Assembly (NCBI GenBank): GCA_009773375.1
Contig: WRPH01000005.1
Location: 1 to 64,000, forward strand
Direction: 5' to 3'
Length of the DNA stretch: 64,000 nucleotides
Origin: Paracoccaceae bacterium
GTDB lineage: Bacteria; Pseudomonadota; Alphaproteobacteria; Rhodobacterales; Rhodobacteraceae
Shown here: positions 1 through 7,477 of the stretch, piece after piece
Numbering within the stretch: position 1 is the stretch's first letter
Layout: each line of letters opens with the position of its first letter
The notes under the pieces: model-generated
What the model was told of the DNA's origin: nothing
Database searches by the model: none
What the model saw: the letters and a program-made list of their open reading frames with translations, nothing else
Made by a program: the position numbers and the translations under genes

Positions 1-117
1 CTGACGGATCGCGGCAGGCTTGGCCTTGGCGCGCGCGCCGATGTGATCCGCGTCGCCCGCGTGGCCCAAACCGCCGCCGTGCGTGGCGCTTGGGTGCAAG
101 GCCGCCGCATCGGCTAA
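1..117 (+). CDS. Amidohydrolase C-terminus, PhnM-like (partial)
   Basis: The window opens inside a reading frame that stops with TAA at 115-117, leaving 38 residues. The tail has the DRGRL...GARADVIRV...VRGAWVQGRR pattern that closes the composite beta-sandwich of metal-dependent amidohydrolases. The closest pattern I know is PhnM, the alpha-D-ribose 1-methylphosphonate 5-triphosphate diphosphatase of carbon-phosphorus lyase operons. No catalytic residues are inside the window, so the exact substrate is uncertain; a cytosine deaminase- or imidazolonepropionase-like enzyme would have a similar tail. It converges on the leftward gene ending at 179, with a shared hairpin between them. Confidence 0.55.
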   Translation: MTDRGRLGLGARADVIRVARVAQTAAVRGAWVQGRRIG

Positions 118-137
118 AGCCGCCAACGCGACAGATC

Positions 138-176
138 GGCTTGCCCTGAGGCAAAACTCCGTCAGGGCAAGCCTTT
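138..176 (+). terminator. Intrinsic terminator between convergent genes
   Basis: A perfect 12-bp inverted repeat (GGCTTGCCCTGA at 138-149, its complement at 162-173) encloses a 12-nt loop and is followed by TTT. It lies between the rightward amidohydrolase stop (117) and the leftward binding-protein stop (179), so it probably ends transcription from the left and may also serve the opposite strand. Confidence 0.75.
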
Positions 177-178
177 GG

Positions 179-1426
179 TCACTTCACCTGTGCCTTCACG
201 GCCTCTACATCGGCAGTGGTCAACTCGCCCACCGTCGTCACCACGCCATCGACGATCTGCCACAGCCGGAACGGCCCGGCGATGTCACCGAACTGGTCAA
301 AGTTGACCGGGCCGATAACGCCTTCGTAGCGAATCGGCTTGCCTTCGGCGATCAGCGCCAGCGCCTTGGCAAATTCGTCCTTGCCGGCATGAATCACCTC
401 GCCCGCCGGATCGACCGCCTTGCGCAGCGCGTCGGGCAGCTTGGCCGCATCCGGGCCACCGGCGATGGCGATGGCCAGACCCACCAGCGCGCCCGCGTCA
501 TAGCTGCGGTCGGCGGCAGGGGACGCCGGGTCCAGCCCCGAAAAGGCGGTGTAGTTGGCGTTGAAATACTCGGTCGAGGCGGTGGGATTGGTGCCCGACG
601 AGGTGCCGAACGCATTGCCCAGATATTCCTTGCCGACTGCGGTGATGAAATCATCGCTGTTCATGCCGTCGTTCAGCAGGAATTTCTGCACGCCGCCCTG
701 GCTGACCCAGGTGCGGGCGATGGTCGCACCATCCACCGGGTCGGAAATCAGATACAGCGCATCGGCCTCGGCCGACATCGCGGCGGTGACTTCCGACGCA
801 TAGCTGGATTGCTTGGCGTTATAGGGCGTAACCGAAACCACCGTGCCGCCCAGCGCGATGTAGGGATCAGAGAATTCCTTCACCAGATTGACGCCGAAGT
901 CATTGTTCTGGTGGATGATCACGATCTTCTTCATGCCGCTGTCGATGGCAAATTTCGCCGCCGCCACGCCTTGCAGCGCGTCCGAGGTGATGGTGCGGAA
1001 GAACACGCCATTGGTTTTGCCCTCGCGACCCAACGCGGTCAGCGTCGGCGAAGACGAGGCGGGCGACACCTGCAACACTTTGGCAGGCCCGGTCACCGAG
1101 GTCAGGATCGGGATCGACATCGGGCTGATGATACCGCCGATGATCGCCGGAACCTTGGCGACCTGCACCAGCTGCGTTGCGGCATCCACGGCGACGTTGG
1201 CCTGGGTCTGGCTGTCACGCGTATCAGTTTTCAGCGTGCAACCGGCAACGCCCCCGGCATCGTTCAGATCACGAAACGCCATTTCGACCGATTTCGCGCC
1301 AGCCTGGCCATAAGACCCGGCCTCGCCGGTCAGTTCCAGCACAAGGCCGATGGTGATATCGCAGGCATAAGACGCGCCCGGAAGCATGGCCAAAGCCGCC
1401 ACGGTGGCAAGTAGGGTTCTTTTCAT
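179..1426 (-). CDS. Branched-chain amino acid-type ABC substrate-binding protein
   Basis: This 415-residue secreted protein has a clear signal peptide (residues 1-21, ending ASYA before Cys-Asp). It is followed by the opening DITIGLVLELTGEAGSYG of Leu/Ile/Val-binding proteins (type I periplasmic fold). Length and pattern fit LivJ/LivK/AmiC-like binding proteins, which deliver amino acids, amides or aromatic acids to a LivFGHM transporter. It is the last gene of a leftward set starting with the GntR regulator near 4087, and the matching livGFHM genes run the other way from 4160. The ligand cannot be read from sequence. The family spans amides, urea, aromatic acids and amino acids, so leucine specificity should not be assumed. 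Confidence 0.88.
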   Translation of the reverse strand: MKRTLLATVAALAMLPGASYACDITIGLVLELTGEAGSYGQAGAKSVEMAFRDLNDAGGVAGCTLKTDTRDSQTQANVAVDAATQLVQVAKVPAIIGGIISPMSIPILTSVTGPAKVLQVSPASSSPTLTALGREGKTNGVFFRTITSDALQGVAAAKFAIDSGMKKIVIIHQNNDFGVNLVKEFSDPYIALGGTVVSVTPYNAKQSSYASEVTAAMSAEADALYLISDPVDGATIARTWVSQGGVQKFLLNDGMNSDDFITAVGKEYLGNAFGTSSGTNPTASTEYFNANYTAFSGLDPASPAADRSYDAGALVGLAIAIAGGPDAAKLPDALRKAVDPAGEVIHAGKDEFAKALALIAEGKPIRYEGVIGPVNFDQFGDIAGPFRLWQIVDGVVTTVGELTTADVEAVKAQVK

Positions 1427-1501
1427 GGAAATCCTCGCTGTTGTTTGGGTCAGGCCCTTGGTCTTGCTCTGCCGGGCTGGGCCTGCCCGGCAGATATCTG
1501 G

Positions 1502-2554
1502 TCAGGAAGCGGCGTTCAGGTTGTACTTGATGATATTGCCGTGGCGGCCATCGCGGTCGCGCTCCAGCGTGTAGGTATCGCCTTCCGGGATGCTGCCTTG
1601 GGCCTGAATCGCCGCAATCTCGGCAAGGTCCTGTTCGGTCAGCTGCAGTTCCGAAATGGCGACATTGCGCGCAAGATGGCTGCGGTTGCGCGCGCCGACG
1701 ATCACGGCAGCAACCGCCGGTCGGTTCAGCATGGCCGCGCTGGCAACGGTGGCAATGTCTGACCCGTGCCGGTCCGCGATGCGGCGCAGGGTTTGCAGCA
1801 GGGCCTGAAACAGATCCCAGCCGCCAAAATCGTCGATGATCAGCTTGTATTTCGTCAGCGACCGGTTTTCGAGCGGATGCTGCGGCTCGGGCCGGCCCAG
1901 CCAGGGATCGCCCAGAAAGCCGCCCGCAACCGTGCCATAGCACAGGATATGCATGGCATTTTCCTGCGCCGCTGCCACCAGCAGCCGTTCCGGGCGCAGG
2001 TCGATCAGGCTGTATTGCACCTGCATCGACACCAGCGGCACGCCCGATCTGATGATCTCCAGCGACGTCGCGGTATCGAAATTGGTGCCGCCAACATGCG
2101 CGACCTTGCCTTCCAAGCGCAGCTCGTTCAGCCAGCCAATCGCCTCCAGATAGCGCGGCACGGTGTAATCCCACCAATGGAACTGCACCAGATCCAGCCG
2201 CTCGGTCTGCAACCGCTTCAGCGAGGTTTCAACGATACCGCGCACATAGGCGCGATCCACCGTCGCCAGCCGCGCCAGATCGGGCACCAGCTTGGTATGC
2301 ACCTTGATCCGCGCCAGCGCCTCTGCGCCAAACCGATTGCCATATTCGACACGAAAGCCGCCGATCAGCTCTTCAACGCCGGTATAGATATCGGCGCAGT
2401 CAAAGGTGGTGATCCCGGCTTCGGCGAAGGCGATCATGTCGTCAATCGCGGCGGCGCGATCCACCGGGCCATGGCCCCCCGCCAACTGCCAACCACCACG
2501 GATCACGCGAGAAATCTCGTGGCCGGGGCGCAGGGTGATACGAGAAACGGTCAT
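1502..2554 (-). CDS. Aldo/keto reductase
   Basis: The 350-residue protein is a TIM-barrel NADPH-dependent oxidoreductase of the aldo/keto reductase superfamily. The catalytic tetrad appears as Asp52 and Tyr57 in FDCADIY, a lysine in KVHTKL and a histidine in QFHWWDY. The C-terminal NADP-binding segment (VIVGARNRSHLARN) is also present. Its start overlaps the stop of the TIGR04076 gene by four bases, so it is translationally coupled in the leftward operon below the GntR regulator. In that context it probably reduces or oxidises a carbonyl intermediate of the imported compound; the substrate is unknown. Confidence 0.9.
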   Translation of the reverse strand: MTVSRITLRPGHEISRVIRGGWQLAGGHGPVDRAAAIDDMIAFAEAGITTFDCADIYTGVEELIGGFRVEYGNRFGAEALARIKVHTKLVPDLARLATVDRAYVRGIVETSLKRLQTERLDLVQFHWWDYTVPRYLEAIGWLNELRLEGKVAHVGGTNFDTATSLEIIRSGVPLVSMQVQYSLIDLRPERLLVAAAQENAMHILCYGTVAGGFLGDPWLGRPEPQHPLENRSLTKYKLIIDDFGGWDLFQALLQTLRRIADRHGSDIATVASAAMLNRPAVAAVIVGARNRSHLARNVAISELQLTEQDLAEIAAIQAQGSIPEGDTYTLERDRDGRHGNIIKYNLNAAS

Positions 2555-2898
2555 GTTTGCTCCGAAACTAAGGGCAGCGGCACGGCAGTCGTTTCAGCAT
2601 GGCTGAAACGGCGCTTGCCGATACGGGTGATGCGCAACCGCGACGGGCAGTTCGGGTCCGGGCAGGCCACCTCGGCATCCGAGGTCATCCAGTCATGCGG
2701 ATGCGTCATGCGCTGTTTCGCGGGCAAAAGCGGCAAGATTGCCGCCAGCGAATAGATCGAGAAACTTTGCCCCGGCGGCATGTGCAATTGCTCGCCGCGC
2801 AACTCAAACCACTCGCCCGGCTTGCCGCAGTAAATCTTGGCACCTTCCGGAGCCACGATTTCTACGCGCAGATCGTAAAGCTCAAAATCGTCGTCCAT
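2551..2898 (-). CDS. TIGR04076 family protein
   Basis: This small 115-residue cytosolic protein matches my memory of the TIGR04076 family. It has YDLRVEIV near the N-terminus, a PPGQSFSIYSLAAILPLLPAK core, and a Cys-containing segment EVACPDPNCPSR near residues 80-90. Function is not established for the family; the CPDPNC motif could bind metal. I chose the ATG at 2898 over a GTG one codon upstream because it forms a TGATG junction with the upstream gene and has a GGAG ribosome-binding site. The gene sits between a DUF3830 gene and an aldo/keto reductase, so it belongs to the same catabolic operon. Confidence 0.8.
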   Translation of the reverse strand: MDDDFELYDLRVEIVAPEGAKIYCGKPGEWFELRGEQLHMPPGQSFSIYSLAAILPLLPAKQRMTHPHDWMTSDAEVACPDPNCPSRLRITRIGKRRFSHAETTAVPLPLVSEQT

Positions 2899-3374
2899 CA
2901 CGGCTCCAGTTCAAAGCTGATTTCGCAGGCACCGCTGCGGCGGATACGGCCGCAAGCCTCGGCCAGTGCGGCGCGATCCTCGGCGCGCACCTGCGCCACC
3001 ACCGACCCGGCCAGCCAGCCGATCGGAAACAACATCCGCGCGCCGGGGCCATAGAACAGGCCGATATCAAAGATCGGATCAGGATTGCCGCCCCACATCC
3101 GCGCAGGCACATAGGCCAGCACCACATCGCCCGGCTGCGGGTGCAAGGTGGCGTTTTCCGGCGGCAACGCCTGCGCATAATCGGCACCAACAAGATGCGC
3201 GGGCGGGATCGGGCAAGAAATCTCGGGGCCGGTCCACATCGCGTGCAACCCCGGCACCACGCGCGGCACGCTCAGATACTGGCGCAGAAACGCTACGTTC
3301 GCCGGAGCCTTGCCGGGCAGCAGATCCGCAACCACGGAAAGACCCGCTGCGGCGGAATGAATGCGAAGCGTCAT
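2898..3374 (-). CDS. DUF3830 family protein (cyclophilin-like)
   Basis: The 158-residue protein resembles DUF3830, a small beta-barrel family with a cyclophilin-like fold and no known activity. Visible features are an N-terminal beta-rich segment ending in LPGKAPANVAFLRQYL, and a GDVVLAYVP...NPDPIFDIGLFYG stretch near residues 90-120. DUF3830 genes commonly sit beside branched-chain-type ABC importers and amide- or amino acid-converting enzymes (family knowledge). Here the gene overlaps both neighbours, by ATGA with the GntR gene and by TGATG with the TIGR04076 gene. I infer a role in modifying or binding the imported substrate. Confidence 0.7.
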   Translation of the reverse strand: MTLRIHSAAAGLSVVADLLPGKAPANVAFLRQYLSVPRVVPGLHAMWTGPEISCPIPPAHLVGADYAQALPPENATLHPQPGDVVLAYVPARMWGGNPDPIFDIGLFYGPGARMLFPIGWLAGSVVAQVRAEDRAALAEACGRIRRSGACEISFELEP

Positions 3375-4087
3375 GTGGCCTCCTTGCCAAGTTTGTCGCG
3401 CAGATAGGCAAAGGGTCGGCTGATATCAGCCAACAGCGCCGCACGGGCCGCCTTGCCGTCGCCCGCCTCCAACGCGCGCAGAATATCGTGGTGAAACCGT
3501 GCAGCGTCCTGCGCCCCGGCTTCGGAAAACGCATAGATCGCCGCGCGCGTGAACGGACCCGATTGCAACCACAGGCTTTCGATCATCGGCAACAGAACGG
3601 GCGAGCCGCAGGCGCGGTAAATCTCGAAATGGAAGGCGTGGTTCAGCGTCACTTCGCGGTCAACGGTTTCCGGGTTGCCGCCCAATCGCATGTCTTCCCA
3701 TTCCGACATGATCGCCCGAATGCTGGCCAGCAGGCGCGGCGTCATCCGCGCGGCCGCAAGCTCCATCGCCTCACCTTCAATCAGCACGCGGGCGCGCAGC
3801 AGGTCTTCGATCCGCTCCAGCGTCACCGGCGGCACCCGGATCGACCGGTTCGGCAGCGCCTCCAGCGCCTGTTCGGTGATCAGCCGCCCCAAGGCCTCGC
3901 GCACCGGCATGGTCGAGGTCATCAACGCATCCGCCAATTGCCGGATGGTCAGCACCTGCCCCGGCGCAAACAGCCCGCCGATCAGCGCGCGGCGCAATTC
4001 GGTATAAACCCGGTCCTGCACCGTTTCGCGCCCCACTGGCGCCAATCCTGCCGAAGTTTCCATCCCGACCAACCCGCTGCGAATCAT
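3371..4087 (-). CDS. GntR family (FadR/FCD-type) transcriptional regulator
   Basis: This is a cytosolic repressor or activator with an N-terminal winged helix (VQDRVYTELRRALIGG...LTIRQLADAL...PVREALGRL) and an all-helical FCD ligand domain (LLRARVLIEGEAMELAA, FHFEIYRACG, HHDILRAL). A longer reading with GTG at 4138 would put the start inside the palindromic operator. I therefore prefer ATG 4087 (238 residues); ATG 4063 is also possible. The gene heads a leftward operon and is divergent from livG, which starts 72 bp away. It most likely controls both directions in response to the transported compound or a breakdown product. Confidence 0.88.
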   Translation of the reverse strand: MIRSGLVGMETSAGLAPVGRETVQDRVYTELRRALIGGLFAPGQVLTIRQLADALMTSTMPVREALGRLITEQALEALPNRSIRVPPVTLERIEDLLRARVLIEGEAMELAAARMTPRLLASIRAIMSEWEDMRLGGNPETVDREVTLNHAFHFEIYRACGSPVLLPMIESLWLQSGPFTRAAIYAFSEAGAQDAARFHHDILRALEAGDGKAARAALLADISRPFAYLRDKLGKEAT

Positions 4088-4114
4088 CTTGCCCGATGAA
4101 TTAGACGCTCCTAC

Positions 4115-4139
4115 TGTGATCAAATCAAGTGTGATCACA
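4115..4139. promoter_or_regulatory. Candidate GntR operator
   Basis: The 72-bp gap between the divergent GntR gene and livG contains TGTGATCA at 4115-4122 and the perfect 10-bp palindrome TGTGATCACA at 4130-4139, repeated with a 15-bp offset. Short GT-N-AC palindromes are typical of FadR-subfamily binding sites. Position between divergent promoters suits an autoregulatory operator; binding is inferred. Confidence 0.55.
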
Positions 4140-4159
4140 GATCAAACATCAGAGGCAGC

Positions 4160-4933
4160 ATGACAGCAGAGATTGTTCTGGAAGCGCGCAGTCTGACCAA
4201 GCGCTTTGGCGGCGTGGCGGCGGTAGACGGCATGTCGCTGGCCGTGGCGCGTGGCGAGATTCTGGGCCTGATCGGGCCGAATGGCGCGGGCAAGACCACG
4301 ATGTTCGACCTGCTGGCCGGGTCGGTTTCGGTCAGTTCCGGCACGATCCATCTGATGGGCCGCGACATTACCACCGAACCCGCGCATCGGCGGCTGGCGG
4401 GCGGCATGGGCCGGACCTTCCAGATCCCCCGCCCCTTCCCCGAGTTGACCCTGTTGGAAAACATGCTGATCGCCCGGCAACACCAGACGGGCGAGCGGCT
4501 TTGGGCGAATTTCACCGCACCGCGTCAGGTTGCCGCCGAAGAACGCGCCGCGCGCGAAAAGGCGCGCGGCTTGCTGGATCTGGTCGCCTTGGCGCGGCTG
4601 GCGGATGAACCGGCACGGGTGCTTTCGGGCGGGCAGCGCAAACTGTTGGAACTGGCACGGGTGATGATGGCCGACCCGAAGGTGATCTTGCTGGACGAAC
4701 CGGCAGCCGGCGTAAACCCCGCCCTGTTGGAAGTGCTGATCGCCCGGATCAAGGACATCAACGCCGCTGGCATCACCTTTGTGCTGATCGAACACAACAT
4801 CGACATGGTATCGCGGCTGTGCAACCGCATCATCGTCATGGCGCAAGGCAGCCTGCTGTTTGAAGGCCGACCGGACGAGGTCGCGCGTGACCCTCGGGTG
4901 ATCGAGGCCTATCTGGGCGGGGCCGCAGCATGA
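4160..4933 (+). CDS. livG: Branched-chain-type ABC transporter ATPase (LivG-like)
   Basis: The 257-residue protein is a cytosolic ABC ATPase. It shows Walker A GPNGAGKT (residues 39-46), a Q-loop region (GRTFQIPRPFPELTLLENML), the signature LSGGQRKLLELARV, Walker B VILLDEPAAG, and the C-terminal tail of LivG proteins (VIEAYLGG). A GAGG ribosome-binding site precedes ATG 4160. It is the first gene of a tight rightward operon, overlapping livF by ATGA. It powers uptake with LivF, LivH, LivM and presumably the binding protein encoded at 179-1426. Confidence 0.93.
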   Translation: MTAEIVLEARSLTKRFGGVAAVDGMSLAVARGEILGLIGPNGAGKTTMFDLLAGSVSVSSGTIHLMGRDITTEPAHRRLAGGMGRTFQIPRPFPELTLLENMLIARQHQTGERLWANFTAPRQVAAEERAAREKARGLLDLVALARLADEPARVLSGGQRKLLELARVMMADPKVILLDEPAAGVNPALLEVLIARIKDINAAGITFVLIEHNIDMVSRLCNRIIVMAQGSLLFEGRPDEVARDPRVIEAYLGGAAA

Positions 4934-5655
4934 GCATCTTGCAGGTCAACGCGCTGGTGGCAGGCTACGAGCCGGGTCTTTCCATCGTGAAAGGCGCGTC
5001 GATCCACGCCGCCGAGGCTGAAATCGTGGTCATTCTTGGCCCGAACGGTGCGGGAAAATCCAGCCTGATCAAGGCAATAGCCGGGCTTGTCCCGATCACC
5101 GGTGGTCAGGTTCTGCTGGATGGCCGCGATATGACAGCGGTGCCCGCGCATCTGAAAATCCGCCAGGGGCTGGCCTTTGTGCCGCAAACCGAAAACATCT
5201 TTCCGCTGATGACGGTCGAGGAAAACCTGCGCGTCGCAGGCGGCGTTTTGCCCCGCGCCGATGTCGCCCCCCGCATCGAAGAGATGTTCACGGCTTTCCC
5301 CGATCTGGCCCGCCAACGCGCGTTGATGGCGGGCAGCCTGTCCGGTGGCCAGCGACAGATGCTGGCGGTGGCACGGGCGCTGATCGTGCGGCCCCGCGTG
5401 CTGGTGCTGGACGAACCCTCGGCGGGCCTGTCACCCAAGCTGGTCGAACAGGTGTTTTCCCGGCTGTCGGAAATCCGTCAGGCCGGGCTGACCATCGTTC
5501 TGGTCGAACAGAACGCCCGCGCCGCGCTGGCGATCGGCGACCGCGCCTATGTGCTGGTCGAGGGCCGCGAGGCGCATGAAGGCCCGGCCAAGACGCTGTG
5601 GGATGACCCGATCATCGCTGAACTTTACCTCGGACACCGCAAGGAGGCATCATGA
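4930..5655 (+). CDS. livF: Branched-chain-type ABC transporter ATPase (LivF-like)
   Basis: This 241-residue protein is the second ATPase subunit. Walker A GPNGAGKS lies at residues 37-44, with VPQTENIFPLMTVEENL as Q-loop region, LSGGQRQMLAVARAL as signature and VLVLDEPSAGL as Walker B. The shorter length and the LVEGREAHEGPA...IAELYLGH tail separate LivF from LivG. Start and stop overlap both neighbours by ATGA, indicating translational coupling and fixed stoichiometry within the importer operon. Confidence 0.93.
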   Translation: MSILQVNALVAGYEPGLSIVKGASIHAAEAEIVVILGPNGAGKSSLIKAIAGLVPITGGQVLLDGRDMTAVPAHLKIRQGLAFVPQTENIFPLMTVEENLRVAGGVLPRADVAPRIEEMFTAFPDLARQRALMAGSLSGGQRQMLAVARALIVRPRVLVLDEPSAGLSPKLVEQVFSRLSEIRQAGLTIVLVEQNARAALAIGDRAYVLVEGREAHEGPAKTLWDDPIIAELYLGHRKEAS

Positions 5656-6548
5656 GCCTGCAATTTCTGCTGGATGGGCTGATCGCAGGCTCGATGATCG
5701 GTTTGGGCGCGATTGGCGTGACGCTGACCTATTCGATCCTGCGGTTTTCCAACTTTGCCCATGGCGATTTCATGGCCTGGGGTGCCTATGCCGCGCTGGC
5801 GGTGGTTGGTGCCTTGGGCGGCAGCACCCCGATTGCGCCGCTGTCGTTCGGATGGCCGCTCTTGGCCGCGATGGTGGTGGCGATGGGGCTGACGGCGCTG
5901 CTGGCGCTGGTGCTGGACGCACTGCTGTTCGGACGGCTGCGCGCGCGCGGGCAGTCGATCATCGTAGTGATGGCGTCGTTCGGGGCGTCGATGGCGCTGC
6001 GCAGCCTGCTTGAATTCATGTTCACCTCCAGCCCGACCTATTTCTCGCGCGCCATCCAGATGGCCACGCCCATCGGCTTTGGCGTGCGGATCACTGCGGA
6101 TCAGGTGGCGCTGCTGATCCTGACGCTGGCGCTGGTGACCGGCATGCACCTGTTCATGCAGCGCAGCCAGCGCGGCCGCGAGATGCGCGCCTACAGCCAG
6201 AACCCGGCCCTGGCGCGGGTGGTCGGCATCGACGTGGCCAAGGTGATCCGCGCCACCTGGATCATCGGTGCCGCCCTCGCCTGCGCCGCTGGCGTGATGG
6301 TCGGCGTGCTGGTGCAGATCCGCCCGCTGATGGGGCTTGATCTGCTGCTGCCGATCTTTGCCGCCGCCATTCTGGGCGGCATCGGGTCCGTGCCGGGCGC
6401 GGTGCTGGGCGGGCTGATCATCGGCCTGTCCGAGGCCGCCGCCGTGCAATTCGTCGGGGCTGAATGGCGCGCCGCCGTTGCCTTTGTGATCTTGATGGCG
6501 GTGCTGCTGGTGCGCCCCATGGGCCTTTACGGAGTGGCAGAGCGATGA
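5652..6548 (+). CDS. livH: Branched-chain-type ABC transporter permease (LivH-like)
   Basis: The 298-residue inner-membrane protein has about eight hydrophobic segments. It carries the LivH opening LLDGLIAGSMIGLGAIGVTLTYSILRFSNFAHGD (split here by position: residues 7-40) and a GGIGSVPGAVLGG loop near residue 250 that contacts the ATPases. It forms the translocation channel with LivM. It is coupled by ATGA overlap to livF upstream and livM downstream. Confidence 0.92.
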   Translation: MSLQFLLDGLIAGSMIGLGAIGVTLTYSILRFSNFAHGDFMAWGAYAALAVVGALGGSTPIAPLSFGWPLLAAMVVAMGLTALLALVLDALLFGRLRARGQSIIVVMASFGASMALRSLLEFMFTSSPTYFSRAIQMATPIGFGVRITADQVALLILTLALVTGMHLFMQRSQRGREMRAYSQNPALARVVGIDVAKVIRATWIIGAALACAAGVMVGVLVQIRPLMGLDLLLPIFAAAILGGIGSVPGAVLGGLIIGLSEAAAVQFVGAEWRAAVAFVILMAVLLVRPMGLYGVAER

Positions 6549-7477
6549 TCGACCTTCTGGGATATGGCGGCTTTTTCCTGTCTACCGCATTGATTTTCGG
6601 CCTGATTGCGCTGGGGCTGAACCTGCAATGGGGCCTGACCGGGCTGTTCAACGTCGGCATCGCCGGGTTTGTGGCGATTGGGGCCTATAGCTCGGCAATC
6701 CTGACCACGCCGGAAACGGTGGATCGGGTTGGCGGCTTTGGCTGGCCGATTGTGGCGGGCTGGCTGGCGGCCGCCGCGATCACGGCGACAGCGGCGGCGT
6801 TTACCGGCTATGCCACCTTGCGACTGAAATCGGATTATCTGGCGATCACCACCTTTGGCGTCGCCGTCGTGGTGCAACTGGTGGCGCTGAACGCGCAAAG
6901 CCTGACCGGCGGCCCGTTTGGCGTGGCGTTCATTCCGCGCCCCTTCGCTTCGGTGCAGGATCAGTCCGTGCTGTTCAACCTGTCAAATCTGGGCGTGATC
7001 GCCGCCGTAACGCTGGCGGTTTATCTGGCGCTGGAGCGGCTGTCGCGCAGCCCTTGGGGCCGGGTGCTGCGGGCGCTGCGCGAAGACGAACGCGCCGCGA
7101 TTGCCTTGGGCAAAAGCGCGCAGTCCTACCGGGTTCAGGCCTTTGCAGTCGGTGGCGCGGTGATGGGGCTGGCTGGGGCGGTGCAGGCGCATTTCATCGG
7201 CTTCATCGCGCCGGACAACTATCTGCCAACGCTGACTTTTCAGGTCTGGGCGATGCTGATGGTGGGCGGATCGGGCTCCAACCGCGGCGCGCTCTTGGGC
7301 GCAATCGTGGTCTGGGCGATCTGGGTCGGCTCCGGCTCTGTCACCGCGGCGCTTGTCCCCGCCGATCTGCAAGCCCGCGCCGCCTCGTTGCAGATCGTCG
7401 CCATCGGCGTCATGCTGTGCCTGATCTTGCTGTGGCGGCCGCAGGGCTTCTTCGGCTCCGGTCGGTCGCCGAAATGA
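6545..7477 (+). CDS. livM: Branched-chain-type ABC transporter permease (LivM-like)
   Basis: This inner-membrane permease of 310 residues starts at ATG 6545, overlapping the livH stop (ATGA). An upstream extension in the same frame has no start signal and would overlap livH coding sequence. Typical LivM features are LIALGLNLQWGLTGLFNVGIAGF in the first membrane segments, KSDYLAITTFG near residue 98, and the cytoplasmic EDERAAIALGKS loop that contacts the ATPases. It completes the LivFGHM importer. Confidence 0.92.
   Translation: MIDLLGYGGFFLSTALIFGLIALGLNLQWGLTGLFNVGIAGFVAIGAYSSAILTTPETVDRVGGFGWPIVAGWLAAAAITATAAAFTGYATLRLKSDYLAITTFGVAVVVQLVALNAQSLTGGPFGVAFIPRPFASVQDQSVLFNLSNLGVIAAVTLAVYLALERLSRSPWGRVLRALREDERAAIALGKSAQSYRVQAFAVGGAVMGLAGAVQAHFIGFIAPDNYLPTLTFQVWAMLMVGGSGSNRGALLGAIVVWAIWVGSGSVTAALVPADLQARAASLQIVAIGVMLCLILLWRPQGFFGSGRSPK

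Noticed and set aside
7054-7473. Upstream extension of the FAD oxidoreductase
   Set aside because: It overlaps livM coding sequence in another frame; the ATGA junction at 7474 is the natural start.
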